Positions 15,838 through 18,905 of a stretch of 18,905 bases of DNA are shown here, piece after piece. How positions within the stretch are numbered: position 1 is the stretch's first letter; each line of letters opens with the position of its first letter. The notes under the pieces are model-generated. The model was not told where the DNA came from and did no database searches. It worked only from the letters and a program-made list of their open reading frames with translations. The stretch is from an uncultured Treponema sp. (GTDB lineage Bacteria; Spirochaetota; Spirochaetia; Treponematales; Treponemataceae): the NCBI GenBank assembly GCA_905372345.1, contig CAJPPE010000004.1, positions 1 to 18,905 on the forward strand, in the 5' to 3' direction. The position numbers and the translations under genes are program-made.

Positions 15838-17094
15838 ATGAATTATCTTGAATCGAATAACCTCGCAATCATTGCTTGTCCGGGAGGAGAAGAGTTTGCA
15901 AATTTAACGATTAGGAATTTGAAGCATATCTATGCCCGTAAGCTGTACCAGCAAAGCGAAAAGTTAGCAAAAAGGTACAATACCTCCTCTGAGGATATGA
16001 TTCAAAAGTTTAACTTTTATAGCGATTTGTTTGCAGGCAGAATGTCGGTAAACAAAGATACAAATAAAATCCATGTACCCAAATTCAAGGTAGATGCCCG
16101 TTTTACATATTTTATGAATGGGGAGTTTAAAACCGAGCTCCTCGAAACAGTCCGCGGAAAAGATGTCTATATTTTTCAGGATGTTGAAAACAAGCAGGAA
16201 ATTACCATCAATGAGGGAAAAAACAAGGAGGCCTTTTCAGTAAACGATCACCTCATGTCTCTCATTGTAACCATAGATGCTGTCCGCCATGCAGGAGCAG
16301 GGAGAATATCCTTAGTTCTTCCGGTTTATCCTTACAGCCGCCAGCACAAAAAGAAGGGAAGAGAGGGCTTGACTGCCAGCTTGCTTGGGCATATTTACGA
16401 AGACCTCGATGTAGAGCAAATTATAACCCTCGATATTCACTCCCGCGAAATTGAAAATTCCTTCCATTCTGCACGCTTACAAAACCTTCATGCAAGTTAT
16501 CAGATTATACGTGAGCTTACAAGAATACTCGATTTAAGTGCCGATTCGGAAGAACAATTTGTAGTTGTTTCTCCCGACTCCGGGGCAGTAGACCGAAATA
16601 AATTCTATTCGTCGGGCTTGCAAAAACCCCTCGCCATGATTTATAAAGAAAGAGATTATTCCATTGTTACTCAAAATGCAAAGCAGTCGAATATCATAAG
16701 CATTAAACTTTTGGGAGATGTAGAAGGAAAAAATGCCTTTATAGCAGACGATATGCTGGGAACGGGCGGAACTCTTTTAAAAGCTATGGAATTCTTGAAG
16801 AGCAAGGGCGCAAAAAAGGTTATAGCTGCCGTAAGTCTTCCATTCTTTACAGGCGACGCCATTCAGCAATTTGATGAGGCTTATTCCAAGGGCTTTTTTT
16901 ACCGAATTATAGGAACGAATGCCGTTTATCATACCGAGCTAAAGCAAAAAGAGTGGTATATTGAAACCGATGTATCCGGCCTCTTTGCCCAAGTTATCAC
17001 GCGCCTTCACGAAAACCTCTCCCTTTCGAGCCTCCTCGATAACAGGGATATTATCGAAAAATTGCTAAAAAACGCTGCAACGCCTAAAAAATGA
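15838..17094 (+). CDS. prs: ribose-phosphate pyrophosphokinase, enlarged form
   Basis: The family makes PRPP from ribose 5-phosphate and ATP, the entry to purine, pyrimidine, NAD, histidine and tryptophan synthesis. Recognisable parts are FMNGEF and VRGKDVYIFQD (92-115, usually FSDGE and VRGxDVFIIQ), SVNDHLM (134-140), YPYSRQHKK (164-172), TLDIHS with His201, and the PRPP-binding loop ADDMLGTGGT (303-312). Usual bacterial enzymes have about 310-320 residues; this one has 418. Extra sequence lies mainly in the N-terminal part (about 33-85), with a smaller insert near 116-132. Several signature residues differ from the classical form (RQH instead of RQD, DMLGTGG instead of DMIDTGG), so a divergent subclass with its own allostery is likely. 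GGAGG at 15829-15833 supports the start. The stop overlaps the start of the kinase gene. Confidence 0.88.
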   Translation: MNYLESNNLAIIACPGGEEFANLTIRNLKHIYARKLYQQSEKLAKRYNTSSEDMIQKFNFYSDLFAGRMSVNKDTNKIHVPKFKVDARFTYFMNGEFKTELLETVRGKDVYIFQDVENKQEITINEGKNKEAFSVNDHLMSLIVTIDAVRHAGAGRISLVLPVYPYSRQHKKKGREGLTASLLGHIYEDLDVEQIITLDIHSREIENSFHSARLQNLHASYQIIRELTRILDLSADSEEQFVVVSPDSGAVDRNKFYSSGLQKPLAMIYKERDYSIVTQNAKQSNIISIKLLGDVEGKNAFIADDMLGTGGTLLKAMEFLKSKGAKKVIAAVSLPFFTGDAIQQFDEAYSKGFFYRIIGTNAVYHTELKQKEWYIETDVSGLFAQVITRLHENLSLSSLLDNRDIIEKLLKNAATPKK

Positions 17095-18299
17095 TTTTTT
17101 GTGCTGCCGTCTTTGACATAGGTACGTCTTCCCTAAAGGGTGCTCTTATAGCCGAAGACGGAAAGGTTTATACGCAAGGCCGTTTATTTTTTCCTCAAAA
17201 CCTTGAAGCCGAAACATGGCTTATTTCTTTTGAAAATCTATTTAAACAGTTTTCCGACTTTGCAGAAGAAAAAGGCATTAAGATTTGCGGTATCTGCATT
17301 TCGGGAAACGGCCCCAGTTTGGTTGCCGTATCCGAAGCTTCTGCAGAAAGAGATTTTTTGCTTTTGTGGAACAAGGCTTCTTCCGAAACCTTGAATAAAA
17401 AATCTAACGAAAATTCGAATGAAAACTCCATGGAAAAAAATCCTCTTTACGGTAAATCCATCTTTTTGCCTCGTCTGGATTTTTTCAGAAATTCTTATCC
17501 TGAAATATTTCAATCTGCAAAATATATTTTATCGGGCACCGAGTATTTAATTTATAAGCTTACAAAAAAAAGGGTAACGGTTTTGCCGGAAAAACGCTAT
17601 GTGCCCGCTTATTGGACTGATGAAGAATTAAAAGCCTTATCAATACCTAAAAACAAACTTGCCCCCTTTGTTCCGCTGGGAGAAGATTGCGGTCTTTACC
17701 GGAACATTCCCGTTTTTGCAGGGCCTCCCGATTTTATAGCCGCCCTCATAGGAACAAATACCTTAAAACCCGGAACCGCCTGCGATAGGGCCGGCTCAAG
17801 CGAGGGCATAAATATCTGTCTTGAAGCTCCTCCTGAAAGCTCCAAGTTGGAGGGCCTACGCCTTCTTCCGTCTCCGATTCCGAACCTTTGGAACATATCC
17901 TACCTAATAGAAAATTCGGGGAACGTTTTTTATGAGTATATAAAAAAGCACGGAGGAAATTTTATGGACTTCGATGCTTTTGTGCATAATATAAATACCA
18001 AAACCGCAAATAAACAAAACGAGGCGGAAGGAAGATCTATAATGGAAGCCCTTGCCTTTAAGGTAAAAGAGGGTATGGATTTACTTGAAAAGGCCGCAGG
18101 CTTCCGTCCCGTATATACAATCTCCGGAGGGCAGGCCAATAATAAACTTTGGCGGGACTTAAAAGCCGAAATCACCGGCAGAGAATTTAAGGTGCTGCAG
18201 ATAGCCGATGCCGAGCTTTTGGGTAATGCCGCGATAACTTTTACTTCTCTTAAAACCTATAGCTCGATAAGCGAGGCAGCTTCTGTAATTGTTTGGTAA
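17091..18299 (+). CDS. FGGY-family carbohydrate kinase, short form
   Basis: A 402-residue sugar kinase of the FGGY (actin-like ATPase) fold. It has the first phosphate motif DIGTSSLKG (9-17), SGNGPSLVAV (71-80), a GPPD segment with Asp214 where the catalytic Asp is expected, the second phosphate region around TACDRAGSSEG (229-239), and SGGQANNKLW (345-354), the adenosine-site motif. Family members usually have 480-530 residues; the shortening appears spread through the substrate domain, which also carries a low-complexity SNENSNENS stretch at 105-113. The substrate cannot be deduced; family members act on xylulose, ribulose, gluconate, glycerol and others. The ATG overlaps the prs stop as ATGA (17091-17094), which implies translational coupling and a shared mRNA. 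This context favours a pentose whose phosphate can reach ribose 5-phosphate. No clear terminator follows. Confidence 0.82.
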   Translation: MIFCAAVFDIGTSSLKGALIAEDGKVYTQGRLFFPQNLEAETWLISFENLFKQFSDFAEEKGIKICGICISGNGPSLVAVSEASAERDFLLLWNKASSETLNKKSNENSNENSMEKNPLYGKSIFLPRLDFFRNSYPEIFQSAKYILSGTEYLIYKLTKKRVTVLPEKRYVPAYWTDEELKALSIPKNKLAPFVPLGEDCGLYRNIPVFAGPPDFIAALIGTNTLKPGTACDRAGSSEGINICLEAPPESSKLEGLRLLPSPIPNLWNISYLIENSGNVFYEYIKKHGGNFMDFDAFVHNINTKTANKQNEAEGRSIMEALAFKVKEGMDLLEKAAGFRPVYTISGGQANNKLWRDLKAEITGREFKVLQIADAELLGNAAITFTSLKTYSSISEAASVIVW

Positions 18300-18380
18300 T
18301 ATCATGGCAACCGCATCACAAAAGTTGAAGAACAGAGAATAAGAACTCATCGTTAATCATACAGAGACCTAATTTTTGTT

Positions 18381-18500
18381 TCATTGAGGCTGTTGACGTA
18401 TCGGCTCAGGAGCAAGTTTAATTAAATTCATAGTTATTTTTCTATCCCCAATGCGCTCTTTAATCGCTTTACCAGCCTTTTGCACATCTTTAAGAGAATT
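18381..18500 (-). pseudogene. unidentified coding fragment next to the transposase remnant
   Basis: On the minus strand an open stretch reads NSLKDVQKAGKAIKERIG, then DRKITMNLIKLAPEPIRQ, then QPQ and a TGA at 18383-18381. The composition looks like real protein, but there is no start codon with a ribosome-binding site and it runs out of frame from the ISAs1-like segment just before it. I do not recognise the family. It may be the 3' tail of a gene joined to the transposase remnant by deletion, or chance coding. Confidence 0.3.
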
Positions 18501-18508
18501 AACAAAAT

Positions 18509-18695
18509 ACCTTTTAAATCCATAAGTTCAAGCAATTCGGGAATGACTGTTATTTCGTTTGTTTTCTCATCTGTTTTCATTTATGAAAGGACAATCCCAA
18601 GTCTATCCGATCTGAGCCGAAACAATATGAATGCCTTTTTTCCCGTGTTCTCGTCTAAAGTCGCTTATTTGTGATGAGGCTTCTTTTATTTCCAT
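18509..18695 (-). mobile_element. degenerate ISAs1-family transposase fragment
   Basis: On the minus strand, MEIKEASSQISDFRREHG then KKGIHIVSAQIG (18695-18606) is followed by a TAG. In another frame GIVLS, a TAA just upstream of ATG 18580-18578, then KTDEKTNEITVIPELLELM and DLKG can be read. ISAs1/H-repeat transposases have the succession KKALHIVSA ... GLVLGQ-KTDEKSNEIT-IPELL-LLDLKG in one frame, so this is an internal piece broken by a frameshift and at least one nonsense codon. The flanking catalytic regions and the terminal inverted repeats are missing. It is inactive. Most of the 541-bp gap between the kinase and the right-edge gene is this debris; nothing supportable was seen at 18300-18380 or 18696-18840. 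Confidence 0.55.
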
Positions 18696-18840
18696 ATATA
18701 TACCACCCAACCATTAATATCGGGGTATTTATCCTTATTGATTATTTTTTATTTATGGTGCGATTGCCCTGTATATGTGATAGAATTTAAACGCAAAGTA
18801 TTCAGAAGTTTAATTTATAATTACCCATTGCCAATTTCCC

Positions 18841-18905
18841 CTATACCATCCCCGCTTTTTCAAAATGCTTTTTTAATATCCGCATAGAAAGCCACGCTCC
18901 CGCGA
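18841..18905 (-). CDS. C-terminal end of a leftward gene cut by the window edge
   Basis: On the minus strand, in-frame codons from 18903 read AGAWLSMRILKKHFEKAGMV and end at TAG 18843-18841. The amphipathic, basic tail looks like a genuine protein end, and the bases after the stop show no continuation. Twenty residues are too few to identify the family. Confidence 0.35.
   Translation of the reverse strand, partial: AGAWLSMRILKKHFEKAGMV

Noticed and set aside
18300..18380. A terminator for the prs-kinase operon
   Set aside because: No convincing stem with a T tract was found directly after the kinase stop.
18480..18674. A 64-codon plus-strand open frame at the right end
   Set aside because: It is antisense to the ISAs1-like remnant and has no ribosome-binding site or protein-like features.

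Overview
The window looks like chromosomal DNA of a host-associated treponeme, most likely close to Treponema denticola. This is inferred from gene content and style, not from a search. The clues are moderate-to-low GC, the very large spirochaete-type GreA (about 900 residues), a single-chain pyruvate:ferredoxin oxidoreductase, an ankyrin-repeat lipoprotein with a loose spirochaete lipobox, and an OmpA-like domain that lacks the Asp used to grip diaminopimelate (treponemal peptidoglycan carries ornithine instead).

Layout from left to right. (1) Bases 1-1275 (+): an exported OmpA-like protein whose true start lies left of the window. It converges on the large pyruvate:ferredoxin oxidoreductase gene nifJ (1371-4931, -) across a 19-bp perfect hairpin. 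(2) A 228-bp divergent region carries a near-consensus promoter reading right. (3) A rightward cluster follows: a TPR protein (5160-6098), giant GreA (6117-8822), then after a structured 100-base leader a membrane-anchored von Willebrand A protein (8923-10812). (4) A bidirectional terminator (10827-10863) separates this cluster from two leftward genes, pyrG (15400-13799) and a 26-repeat ankyrin lipoprotein (13707-10906). (5) pyrG has an intrinsic terminator lodged between its probable promoter and its start codon, a layout expected of transcription attenuation. (6) The gap upstream of pyrG holds the decayed 3' end of an Rpn/PD-(D/E)XK recombination-promoting nuclease gene. (7) Rightward again, an enlarged PRPP synthetase gene (15838-17094) overlaps a short FGGY sugar-kinase gene (17091-18299) by four bases. 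(8) The right end (18300-18905) holds a broken ISAs1-family transposase remnant, an unidentified coding fragment and the last 20 codons of a leftward gene.

Functionally, pyrG (CTP synthesis) and prs (PRPP synthesis for nucleotides) stand back to back. The kinase coupled to prs could feed phosphorylated pentose toward PRPP, but its substrate cannot be read from the sequence. NifJ supplies acetyl-CoA and reduced ferredoxin for anaerobic energy metabolism. The TPR protein, GreA and VWA genes sit in one direction and may be co-transcribed.

No CRISPR array, tRNA, rRNA or complete mobile element was seen. The least ordinary items are the pyrG leader terminator, the architecture of GreA (helical repeats, a Tudor/SH3-like segment and a catalytic Gre tip), the folded leader of the VWA gene, and the prs-kinase pair.
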